Shown here: piece after piece, positions 1 through 6,545 of the stretch
Layout: every line of letters begins with the position of its first letter
How positions within the stretch are numbered: the first letter of the stretch is position 1
NCBI GenBank assembly: GCA_002439805.1
Contig: DJPQ01000107.1
Coordinates: 1-9,840 of the forward strand
Length of the DNA stretch: 9,840 nt
From: Bacteroidales bacterium UBA6408
GTDB taxonomy: Bacteria; Bacteroidota; Bacteroidia; Bacteroidales; UBA932
Reading direction: 5' to 3'
Translations under genes and position numbers: made by a program
Notes under the pieces: model-generated
Told to the model about the DNA's origin: nothing
The model's database searches: none
What the model saw: only the letters and a program-made list of their open reading frames with translations

Positions 1-771
1 GTCAAGGGCTTCAAGGTGGATTTCATGAACCGCGACGACCAGCCTATGGTCGATTGGTTCCGCAGGGCGGCCGAGATGTGTGCCAAGTATCATCTGCTCA
101 TGGACTTCCACGGCTCCTACAAGCCCACGGGTCTCCAGCGGACATATCCTAATGTAGTGAACTTCGAGGGTGTGCACGGGCTTGAGCAGATGAAATGGAG
201 CGACCCGTCGGTGGATCAGGTGACCTACGACGTGACCATCCCGTTCATCCGCCAGGTGGCGGGTCCGATGGACTACACGCAGGGGGCCATGCGCAACGCC
301 ACTCGCAAGAACTACTTCCCGGTGCGTTCCGAGCCGATGAGTCAGGGCACGCGCTGCCGTCAGCTGGCGGAATATGTGGTCTTCGAGTCTCCGCTGAACA
401 TGATGTGCGACTCCCCGACGAACTACAGGGCGAATCAGGAATGCACCGACTTCATCTCCGCGATTCCGACCGTCTGGGACGAGACCGTCGCGCTTGACGG
501 AAAGGTCGCCGAATATGTCGCCATGGCACGTCGTTCCGGGGACGTGTGGTATGTCGGGGCGATGACCGACTGGACTGCGCGAGAGATGACGCTCGACCTG
601 AGCTTCCTGCCGGAAGGGGAGTACGAGATGGAAATCTTCAGTGACGGCGTGAACGCTAAGAGGATAGCCTCCGACTACAAGAGGGTTGTGGAGACGCTTT
701 CTTCCGACAGAAAAGCTACCGTGAATATGGCTCCGGGAGGAGGCTGGGCGGCAAGGATTACGAAAAAGTGA
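1..771 (+). CDS. GH97 family glycoside hydrolase, C-terminal part (5' end outside window)
   Basis: The frame is open from base 1, so the GTG at 16 is not a real start and the N-terminal beta-sandwich and half the barrel lie upstream. The visible 256 residues hold the end of the GH97 catalytic barrel (GFKVDFMNRDDQ at visible residues 3-14, then the RTYPNVVNFEGVHG segment) and a C-terminal beta domain. GH97 enzymes of Bacteroidota are periplasmic exo-alpha-glycosidases. From family knowledge, Asp in the KVDF position marks the retaining, alpha-galactosidase-like subgroup, whereas inverting SusB-type enzymes lack it. Here Asp7 would be the nucleophile and Glu56 (NFEG) the acid/base. This assignment comes from memory of the family and not from an alignment. 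The stop overlaps the start of the next gene (GTGA), so the two are co-transcribed and probably translationally coupled. Substrate is not determinable. Confidence 0.9.
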   Translation, partial: VKGFKVDFMNRDDQPMVDWFRRAAEMCAKYHLLMDFHGSYKPTGLQRTYPNVVNFEGVHGLEQMKWSDPSVDQVTYDVTIPFIRQVAGPMDYTQGAMRNATRKNYFPVRSEPMSQGTRCRQLAEYVVFESPLNMMCDSPTNYRANQECTDFISAIPTVWDETVALDGKVAEYVAMARRSGDVWYVGAMTDWTAREMTLDLSFLPEGEYEMEIFSDGVNAKRIASDYKRVVETLSSDRKATVNMAPGGGWAARITKK

Positions 772-3260
772 CGGATATGGATTCAAGGGCTATATTGTGC
801 GGCGCTCCGCTTGCCTGCGCCTTGTTCTGTCTGGTTCCGGATGGAGCCGAAGCCGCCTATGTGGCGGATGATGTCTCTGCAAGGCGCGGATTCGTGCTTC
901 AGGCACACAGGGGAATTTCGGAAAGGTTTCCGGAAAACACTGCGCTGGCCTTTTATGAGGCTGCGGGTGCGGGAGCCTACGGCGGAATGGAGACAGATGT
1001 ACAGATGACTTCCGACGGCATTCTCGTGTGCATGCACGACAGGTCTCTCGAAAGGACCACCGACGGCACTGGCGAGGTCGCCGACTACACCTTCGATGAG
1101 CTTCAGAAACTCTGGATTGACGGCGGTTTCGGCTGGGACGACGCATATTCCCGAAAACTGAAGGTCCCGACACTCGCGAGCTATCTCGAGGCCTGTCGTG
1201 CCGGAGGCCTCACTCCGTATGTCGAACTGAAGCGAGTTAATGGCGAGGGAATACGCAAGACGGTTGAACTTCTTGAAAGTTCCGGATTTTCAGGTAATTA
1301 TGTCCTCACTTCATTCAATTGGAAGAATATTCTCAAGGCTTCGGAGCTGACGGATGCTCCCCTTGAGTTCATGAGGAAGACTTTTACGCCGGAACTTATT
1401 GACTCATGCGCCGCGCTTGTCCCGAACCTCGTCATCCGTCCAAGGGCAACGCTTCTGACCAGAGAAACCGTTGATTACTGTCATTCAAAAGGAATAGAGG
1501 TGGAGTGCTTCGGCATCCCGGTGGGGGACAGCGCCTTGGTCAGCAGGCTCATCTCGTGGGGCGTGAAGGGAGGCACCTGCAACGACTGGAGAGGACTCGG
1601 ACTTGACGGCCCGCTTGATTCCCAGACATATCCCAAGTGGCTCGACGCTGCGGCGGTCTATCATATCTACCCATCCTCTTTCAAGGACAGCGACGGCGAC
1701 GGCATCGGTGACCTCGAAGGCATACGTTCCAAGCTTGGATATATCAAGGAACTGGGATTCAACACGATATGGCTCAGTCCCGTTTTTTGCAGCGAATTCG
1801 AGGACGGCGGATATGACATCACCGACTATTATAAGATTGACCCGCGCTTCGGCACGAACTCGGATCTAGTCCGCCTCGTCGATGACGCTCATGCTATGGG
1901 TGTCCGCGTCTGTCTCGACCTTGTCGCCGGGCACACCTCCGACAAGCATCCGTGGTTCATCGAATCGGCCACCGGCGACCGCGAGGGGCATTATGCGGAT
2001 TATTACATCTGGACAACCGGCAAGGATTCGGCAGTCCGTGAAAGCGAGAAGGGGAAGTGGGTCGATAATGACTGGCCGCGCGGAGGGCTCTATATGAAGA
2101 ACTACTACGATGTTCAGCCGGCCCTGAACTACGGCTATCTCGCACCTTCCCCGGAGCGCCCCTGGGAGCAGCCTTATGATGCCCCCGGTCCGAAGGCCGT
2201 GCGTCAGGAACTGAAGAACATAATAGATTTCTGGTTCAGCAAGGGCGTTGACGGCTTCCGCTGCGACCTCGCATGGTCTCTTGTAAAGGGGGATGACGCT
2301 GAGTTTCACGGGGTGCGCAGGCTCTGGAACGAGATTTTCTCGTGGCAGAAGGCCAACTGGCCGGACAGGATATTCCTTTCGGAATGGTCAAGCCCCGTGG
2401 AGTCGATTTCATGCGGATTTGACATAGACATCATACGCCATAACGGTTGCGGCCGGACGATGTACCGCAGCCTTGTTCATAACACGAAGCGAAACCCCGA
2501 CTCGACGGGAGCTTATCCGCAGAAGAAATGCTGGTTCGACAAGGCCGGGGACGGGAAGATTTCCGACTTTGTGATTCCTTACGATGAAATGTACCGCAAG
2601 ACGCTCGGGCACGGATTCCCGTGTATGCCGACGTCGAGCCACGACACATGGAGGATGAACCGTGGACGGCGTTCGGACCCGGAGGAGCTCAAGGTCATGA
2701 TGACTTTCTTTCTCACGATGCCGTGGGTTCCGATTGTCTATTACGGGGAGGAAATCGGTATGCGTTCGATGGACGGCGTCCCGTTCGTCGAGGGCAGCCG
2801 CGACCGTTCCGCGCAGCGTACCCCCATGCAGTGGGGTGACGGCCCGACCGCAGGATTCTCGGACTGCGACCCGTCGGAACTCTATCTTCCTGTTGATGAT
2901 TCCCCCGGGAGGCCTACCGTTGCCGGCGAAGTCAATGACCCCAATTCCCTTTACAGCTGGACCCGGGGACTGCTCTCCCTGCGTTCCGGGATTCCGGCTC
3001 TGGGGAACACCGGCGGGTGGAAATATGTCAGTGACCTCTCGCGGGCCTATCCTGCCGTCTATGAACGGACCGGCGGAGGAGAGCGCTATCTCGTGATTCT
3101 GAATCCGCGCTCGAAGAAGGCCACGGCACTTGTCGGCGGCTACAGAAAGCTTGAGGTGGTTTACGGCTCTCCTTCCGCTCTTTCACAGAAGCGGACGTCA
3201 GACGGGCTGAAGCTCACGATTGAAGGAGTCAGCTCCGTGGTGTGCAGGGTCGTGGAGTGA
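768..3260 (+). CDS. Secreted fusion: glycerophosphodiester phosphodiesterase (GDPD) + GH13 alpha-glucosidase
   Basis: This is one uninterrupted 830-residue frame with two enzymes. Residues 1-30 are a probable signal peptide with a hydrophobic core and a likely cut near AEA-A. Residues 41-280 are a GDPD domain with HRG (47-49), E56-N57, ETD (75-77), H90-D91 and VELK (152-155), the usual metal and catalytic positions. Residues 290-830 are a GH13 alpha-glucosidase/oligo-1,6-glucosidase type domain. It has the Ca-site-like DSDGDGIGD (307-315), region I DLVAGHTS (384-391), nucleophile D500 in GFRCDLA, acid/base E539 in LSEW, region IV SSHD with D626, and PMQWG (686-690). All three GH13 catalytic acids are present. 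Two neighbours are unusual: Gly for the common Asn in region I, and Ser for Asn before HD. The GTG at 768 overlaps the GH97 stop, and ATG at 777 is an equally good start. Pairing with GH97 suggests periplasmic attack on a glycosylated glycerophosphate compound (inferred). The 100 bp after the stop shows no clear promoter. Confidence 0.88.
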   Translation: MTDMDSRAILCGAPLACALFCLVPDGAEAAYVADDVSARRGFVLQAHRGISERFPENTALAFYEAAGAGAYGGMETDVQMTSDGILVCMHDRSLERTTDGTGEVADYTFDELQKLWIDGGFGWDDAYSRKLKVPTLASYLEACRAGGLTPYVELKRVNGEGIRKTVELLESSGFSGNYVLTSFNWKNILKASELTDAPLEFMRKTFTPELIDSCAALVPNLVIRPRATLLTRETVDYCHSKGIEVECFGIPVGDSALVSRLISWGVKGGTCNDWRGLGLDGPLDSQTYPKWLDAAAVYHIYPSSFKDSDGDGIGDLEGIRSKLGYIKELGFNTIWLSPVFCSEFEDGGYDITDYYKIDPRFGTNSDLVRLVDDAHAMGVRVCLDLVAGHTSDKHPWFIESATGDREGHYADYYIWTTGKDSAVRESEKGKWVDNDWPRGGLYMKNYYDVQPALNYGYLAPSPERPWEQPYDAPGPKAVRQELKNIIDFWFSKGVDGFRCDLAWSLVKGDDAEFHGVRRLWNEIFSWQKANWPDRIFLSEWSSPVESISCGFDIDIIRHNGCGRTMYRSLVHNTKRNPDSTGAYPQKKCWFDKAGDGKISDFVIPYDEMYRKTLGHGFPCMPTSSHDTWRMNRGRRSDPEELKVMMTFFLTMPWVPIVYYGEEIGMRSMDGVPFVEGSRDRSAQRTPMQWGDGPTAGFSDCDPSELYLPVDDSPGRPTVAGEVNDPNSLYSWTRGLLSLRSGIPALGNTGGWKYVSDLSRAYPAVYERTGGGERYLVILNPRSKKATALVGGYRKLEVVYGSPSALSQKRTSDGLKLTIEGVSSVVCRVVE

Positions 3261-3361
3261 TAGAGTCAAGCTCCCTTCCTTGATGACGGCGGATAACCCT
3301 GTGATTCAGGAATATGGAAAAATAGCTCCCTTGACGGAGGAAAAGATACTGCTTTTAGAAT

Positions 3362-4570
3362 ATGAAACTCAAGAAAATAAAACTGGGACTGTTCCCCAAG
3401 GTTCTGATTGCCATCGTGCTGGGCTCGCTGCTCGGCCTTGTGGCCCCGGATGTGCTCGTGCGCATTCTCAAGACATTCAACGTGCTTTTCGCGCAGATTC
3501 TCAAGTTCATCGTGCCGCTGCTCGTGCTCGGACTCGTGACCCCTTCGGTGGCGAACCTCGGCAAGGGCGCGGGCAAGATGCTCGTGGCGGTGATGGCGAT
3601 TTCCTACCTTTCCACGGTCGGGGCCGGGCTGTTTTCATACGGATGCGCGAACGGCCTTCTTCCGCACTACCTTGAGGTCGGCGAGCTTTCGGCGACAGCG
3701 GCTGACGCCAAGAGCTTCGCACCCTACATCGAACTCAAGATTCCGCCGATTTGTGACATCCTGACGGCTCTTCTGCTGTCCTTCATGGTTGGAGTCGGAA
3801 TCATATTCACAAATTCTTCGGCTCTCAAACGCGGATTCGACGAATTCGGGAACATCGTGAAGCTCACCATCGAAAAGGCCGTAATCCCGTTTCTCCCGTT
3901 CTACATCTTCACGATGATGTGCGAGATGAGCGCTTCGGGCAAGCTTTCGGTCGTGATGGGCTCCGGAGTGAAGATTATCGCCACAGGCGTCGCCCTCTCG
4001 ATATGCTACCTCGTGCTTCAGTACCTCATTGCCGGCGCGGTGGCCCGTAAAAACCCGTTCAAGTGCCTCTGGAACATCATGCCGGCCTATTTCACGGGCT
4101 TTTCTCTCTGTTCAAGCTCGGCGGTGATTCCGGTCACTCTCGAATGTGCCCTGAAGAACGGCACGCGCAAGGACATAGCTGATTTCGTGATTCCGCTCTG
4201 CTCCACGGTGCACATGTGCGGCTCGACGATAAAGCTGACTGTGACTTCCGTTGCCGTTGCCTATATGTGCGGAATAGAAATAACCCCTGCCATGTTCATC
4301 AATTTCGTTCTCATTCAGGCAGTTGCGGCAGTTGCGGCTCCGGGGGTGATGGGCGGTGTGCTCATGGCCTCAATCGGTCTTCTGGAGTCGGTGCTAGGCT
4401 TCACCCCTGACCAGTGCGCCCTGATGATGACGATTTATCTTGCTCTTGACGGCTATGGCCCGGCCTGCAACGTGAGCGGCGACGCGGCGATTGCGCTGGT
4501 GGTTGACCGCATATTTGGAACAAAAATGAATCTGTCCTCAGAAACGGATACAAACTCACCGAACTGTTGA
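3362..4570 (+). CDS. Dicarboxylate/amino acid:cation symporter (DAACS) family transporter, divergent
   Basis: This 402-residue inner-membrane protein is the normal length for the GltPh/GltP/SstT family and is hydrophobic throughout. Family landmarks are the Ser-rich hairpin 1 (CSSSAVIPVTLECA, 250-263), the TM7 segment (VHMCGSTIKLT, 283-293), hairpin 2 (PGVMGGVLMASIGLLE, 327-342) and TM8 (LDGYGPACNVSGD, 362-374). Known family members take up glutamate, aspartate, C4-dicarboxylates or Ser/Thr with sodium or protons. Placed by eye on GltPh, TM8 keeps D394, N401 and D405 (here D363, N370, D374). The side-chain-carboxylate Arg397 becomes Gly366, and the NMDGT sodium motif becomes HMCGS. An acidic substrate is therefore unlikely and ion coupling may differ. 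It lies 101 bp after the fusion gene, so co-transcription is possible. The first ATG fits the N-terminal amphipathic start MKLKKIKLGLFPKV. Confidence 0.88.
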   Translation: MKLKKIKLGLFPKVLIAIVLGSLLGLVAPDVLVRILKTFNVLFAQILKFIVPLLVLGLVTPSVANLGKGAGKMLVAVMAISYLSTVGAGLFSYGCANGLLPHYLEVGELSATAADAKSFAPYIELKIPPICDILTALLLSFMVGVGIIFTNSSALKRGFDEFGNIVKLTIEKAVIPFLPFYIFTMMCEMSASGKLSVVMGSGVKIIATGVALSICYLVLQYLIAGAVARKNPFKCLWNIMPAYFTGFSLCSSSAVIPVTLECALKNGTRKDIADFVIPLCSTVHMCGSTIKLTVTSVAVAYMCGIEITPAMFINFVLIQAVAAVAAPGVMGGVLMASIGLLESVLGFTPDQCALMMTIYLALDGYGPACNVSGDAAIALVVDRIFGTKMNLSSETDTNSPNC

Positions 4571-4663
4571 TAAGGAATGGAATCGGTCTTGTTGAGAATG
4601 GGTATGATTAGTTGATATTGTGTTGAGGTAAGAAATGTGAGGGTTTCTAATAACTTGTTGAAT

Positions 4664-5536
4664 ATGAAAAAGTTTCTGAAGATATTTCTCGTCGCCGCGC
4701 TTGTCGTTTCGGCTGTTGTCGCTGCCGACGCGAGGCGCAGGCCTAAGAAGGCGGCGGACACAAGGCTGCGTCTGATTTCCTACAACATCAGGATGACGAC
4801 CCCGAAGGACACCGGCCTCGCGGACTGGGATGCCCGCAAATTCGCGTCCGTCAACATGATACGCACGGAAAAGCCGGATGTGTTCGGGCTTCAGGAGCCT
4901 CGCTGGCCGCAGCTGGACTATCTCTATGCGGAACTCCCGGAGTACGACCACTACGCCGAGGACAAGGAGGGCGGTCTGAAGGAGTCGCAGTGCGAGGCCA
5001 TTTTCTGGCTTCGGGACAAGTACGATTTGCTTGACAAGGGAATGTACTGGCTCAGCGCCACCCCGGAGAAGGTCTCCAAGGGCTGGGACGGCAACCGCCG
5101 CATCACTGTCTGGGTGCATCTGAAGGATAGGGAAACCGGCAGGGACTTCTGGTATTTCTGTACGCACATGGACCACCGGGGCATGACGGCGCGTCAGAAG
5201 GCTGCCGAGCTGAACGTCGAGAAGATGGAGGAGATTGCCGGCGACAAGGCCGTGGTCTTCATTTCCGGAGACATGAATTCTCAGCGTGATTCCAAGACCG
5301 GAAAGTTCCTCATTCCTTATGACGACTGGATGGACGATGCCCGCGAGAGAGCAAAGGAAACCGACGACCACCGCACCTACGGCGGCTTCGACGAGTCTTC
5401 CCGCAGCCTCTGGCTGGACTACATATTCTCCCGCAACGCCACCCCTCTGCGCTACCGCACCCTCGACTCCCCGACGGCCTACGGCCTCGCCCACATTTCC
5501 GACCACTATCCGATTTGCTGCGACTACGAGTTTTAG
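4664..5536 (+). CDS. Secreted endonuclease/exonuclease/phosphatase (EEP) superfamily phosphodiesterase
   Basis: This 290-residue protein carries the EEP signature in order: SYNIR with N41, LQEP with E78, CTHMDHRG (166-173), SGDMNS with D203 and N205, LDYIF with D252, and ISDHYP with D280-H281. These are the metal-binding and catalytic residues of the DNase I/sphingomyelinase/inositol-phosphatase fold, and all are intact. I chose ATG at 4664 over the in-frame GTG at 4637 because it starts a textbook signal peptide (MKKFLKIFLVAALVVSAVVA-ADA). The enzyme is thus periplasmic or extracellular, and a nutritional or lipid-head-group phosphodiesterase is more likely than DNA repair. Which phosphodiester it cuts cannot be told from sequence. 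Only 93 bp separate it from the transporter, without a convincing promoter, so it may belong to the same transcript as the GDPD-GH13 fusion. Confidence 0.9.
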   Translation: MKKFLKIFLVAALVVSAVVAADARRRPKKAADTRLRLISYNIRMTTPKDTGLADWDARKFASVNMIRTEKPDVFGLQEPRWPQLDYLYAELPEYDHYAEDKEGGLKESQCEAIFWLRDKYDLLDKGMYWLSATPEKVSKGWDGNRRITVWVHLKDRETGRDFWYFCTHMDHRGMTARQKAAELNVEKMEEIAGDKAVVFISGDMNSQRDSKTGKFLIPYDDWMDDARERAKETDDHRTYGGFDESSRSLWLDYIFSRNATPLRYRTLDSPTAYGLAHISDHYPICCDYEF

Positions 5537-5559
5537 TGAGTGTCCTCCAAAGTGTTTTG

Positions 5560-5582
5560 TCCCCCCCCCTCGGGGATGTTTT
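5560..5582 (+). terminator. Possible weak terminator with a C9 tract
   Basis: A TCCCC (5560-5564) can pair with GGGGA (5572-5576) around a 7-nt loop, followed shortly by TTTT (5579-5582). It sits 24 bp after the stop of the EEP gene, where a terminator is expected. The left arm lies inside a run of nine Cs (5561-5569), so the pairing can slip. The stem is short. Confidence 0.4.
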
Positions 5583-5597
5583 AGTCCGCGGAGCTAT

Positions 5598-5613
5598 ATG
5601 AACCAAAATGAAC
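5598..5613 (+). repeat. Tandem ATGAAC motif upstream of -33 box (copy A)
   Basis: ATGAACCAAAATGAAC holds two ATGAAC half-sites 10 bp apart, directly before the -33 element of the promoter at 5614. An almost identical motif with 11-bp spacing sits in the same place before the promoter at 8070. The position and helical spacing suggest a regulator or upstream-element site. The binding factor is unknown. Confidence 0.6.
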
Positions 5614-5645
5614 TTTGGCTGATTGGAAGATAATGCTTTACTTTG
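5614..5645 (+). promoter_or_regulatory. Bacteroidota-type promoter for the gene at 5671
   Basis: TTTG at 5614-5617 and TTACTTTG at 5638-5645 are separated by 20 bp. They match the Bacteroidota primary sigma consensus (TTTG, 19-21 bp, TAnnTTTG) with one mismatch. Transcription would start near 5652, giving a leader of about 20 nt. The sequence after the -7 box, GCGGTG, is shared with the other two promoters of this window. Confidence 0.7.
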
Positions 5646-5670
5646 CGGTGTTTATGAAATGTGAGACGCT

Positions 5671-6333
5671 ATGGCAAAGGACATCGTAAAGGAGCACGAT
5701 TCAACGGGCAATGCGGCATGGGGCAATGCTGCGAAGGACGAGACAGGAAAGAATGTGGGGCGGAAGATGATACCGGAGCTTAGTTCCCTTCTTCAGGACG
5801 TTGAAAAGGCGTATGGCAGGAAGATTCGGACCACCACTGACTTCGAGGCGCTTTCGGTGGTCATCGAAAGGGAGATACACGAACTTCTCTCCGCATCAAC
5901 CTTAAAGCGGCTCTGGGGTTATGTCTCCGGAACCCGTATTCCACGCCCTTCGACGCTGGACATTCTCTGCAAGTTCATAGGCAAGCGCGACTTCCCGACC
6001 TACTGCAAGGCTCTCCGCGAGGACAAGACCGTCAGCTCCCGTTTCTTCAGTTCCAAGACCGTGGAGGCGGAAAGTCTTCCCATCGGCGCCGGACTTCTGC
6101 TCGGCTGGGCTCCCGACCGTCTTGTGAAGCTTGAATATCTCGGAAACTGCGAGTTCGTTGTCCGCGAGTCCGCGAACTCAAAGCTCAGCCCCGGCGACCG
6201 TTTCTCCGCAGGCAGCTTCATGCTCGGCTTCCCGCTCTACATCCCGGCGCTCCATCAGGCCTCCGACCCTGCGGCGTCCGTCTCCTACGTCGCCGGCGCC
6301 GTCAGCGGTCTCAACCGCCTCGATATCCTGTAA
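5671..6333 (+). CDS. Putative Bacteroidales DNA-binding regulator, uncharacterised
   Basis: The product is 220 residues, soluble, with no signal peptide. Residues 1-33 look disordered and charged. Residues 34-115 are helical and contain the segment LSASTLKRLWGYV (73-85), then PRPSTLDILCKFIGKRDFPTYC (91-112). This pattern, with TLkRlwGYv followed by prxsTLdiLckfiG, recurs in many uncharacterised Bacteroidales proteins and resembles a helix-turn-helix unit. Residues 136-192 appear beta-rich (GAGLLLGWAPDRLVKLEYLG, then GDRFSAGSFMLGFPLYI) and could be a sensing or oligomerising domain. DNA binding is inferred from the helical pattern and not proven. It is transcribed alone from the promoter at 5614, with ATG 5671 about 19 nt from the predicted RNA start. 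A shorter start at ATG 5767-5769 would remove only the disordered head. It might act on the palindromes just downstream or on the ATGAAC motifs. Confidence 0.7.
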   Translation: MAKDIVKEHDSTGNAAWGNAAKDETGKNVGRKMIPELSSLLQDVEKAYGRKIRTTTDFEALSVVIEREIHELLSASTLKRLWGYVSGTRIPRPSTLDILCKFIGKRDFPTYCKALREDKTVSSRFFSSKTVEAESLPIGAGLLLGWAPDRLVKLEYLGNCEFVVRESANSKLSPGDRFSAGSFMLGFPLYIPALHQASDPAASVSYVAGAVSGLNRLDIL

Positions 6334-6335
6334 CC

Positions 6336-6384
6336 GAGAAATCTCAGCCAAAATGCGACTTTTTCTTCGATTTTGGCTGAGATT
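6336..6384. repeat. 49-bp palindromic element, copy 1
   Basis: A perfect 15-bp inverted repeat has its left arm AATCTCAGCCAAAAT at 6340-6354 and right arm at 6370-6384, with a 15-nt loop containing a T-run. It begins 2 bp after the stop of the regulator gene. Copy 2 at 6445 is identical at 48 of 49 positions; the only difference is C6356 versus T6465 in the loop. The hairpin could also terminate transcription of the regulator gene, but no T-run follows this copy. Confidence 0.9.
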
Positions 6385-6408
6385 ACCTGCTTTTTGATAT
6401 TTAATAAG

Positions 6409-6427
6409 TTATCTCATAATGAGATAA
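6409..6427. repeat. 19-bp palindrome midway between the two 49-bp elements
   Basis: TTATCTCA at 6409-6416 and TGAGATAA at 6420-6427 are perfect 8-bp arms around TAA. The centre (6418) lies within 2 bp of the midpoint between the centres of copies 1 and 2. The inner half-site TGAGAT/ATCTCA is the same hexamer found in the arms of both larger palindromes. It looks like a dimer operator. Confidence 0.8.
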
Positions 6428-6444
6428 TTAAACTTGTTGTATGT

Positions 6445-6493
6445 GAGAAATCTCAGCCAAAATGTGACTTTTTCTTCGATTTTGGCTGAGATT
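6445..6493. repeat. 49-bp palindromic element, copy 2
   Basis: The same 15-bp arms as copy 1 lie at 6449-6463 and 6479-6493, again with a 15-nt loop. The last base of the right arm is immediately followed by the TTTG -33 box of the ATPase promoter. A T-run (6492-6496) also follows the arm, so the hairpin could act as an upstream terminator as well as an operator. Confidence 0.9.
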
Positions 6494-6525
6494 TTTGGAA
6501 ATTCCGCATCCGGAGGCTATATTTG
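6494..6525 (+). promoter_or_regulatory. Bacteroidota-type promoter for the DUF234-type ATPase
   Basis: TTTG at 6494-6497, a 20-bp spacer and TATATTTG at 6518-6525 are an exact match to the Bacteroidota consensus. Transcription would begin near 6532, about 14 nt before the ATG. The -33 box directly abuts palindrome copy 2, so anything bound there would compete with or touch RNA polymerase. Confidence 0.8.
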
Positions 6526-6545
6526 CGGTATAAACATGACTGACT

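Noticed and set aside
16..18. GTG as start of the GH97 gene
   Set aside because: The frame is open to base 1 and the residues before it are conserved barrel sequence, so it is internal.
3220..3675. 151-residue frame bridging the fusion gene and the transporter
   Set aside because: It overlaps both real genes in another frame. The stretch from ATG 3282 looks protein-like for about 30 residues but continues into the shadow of the transporter.
4589..4620. Promoter for the EEP gene
   Set aside because: A TTG is present, but the best -7 candidate (TGATATTG) has two mismatches, so I could not support it.
4637..4663. GTG start for the EEP gene
   Set aside because: It would put nine residues before a textbook signal peptide that begins at ATG 4664.
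4556..5506. 316-residue open frame on the minus strand
   Set aside because: It lies opposite the EEP gene, whose full catalytic motif set and signal peptide are on the plus strand. The minus frame shows no domain and results from codon bias.
6336..6493. CRISPR array or IS from the two 49-bp repeats
   Set aside because: There are only two repeats, each is itself a large palindrome, and the 60-bp interval contains a third palindrome rather than a spacer or a transposase.
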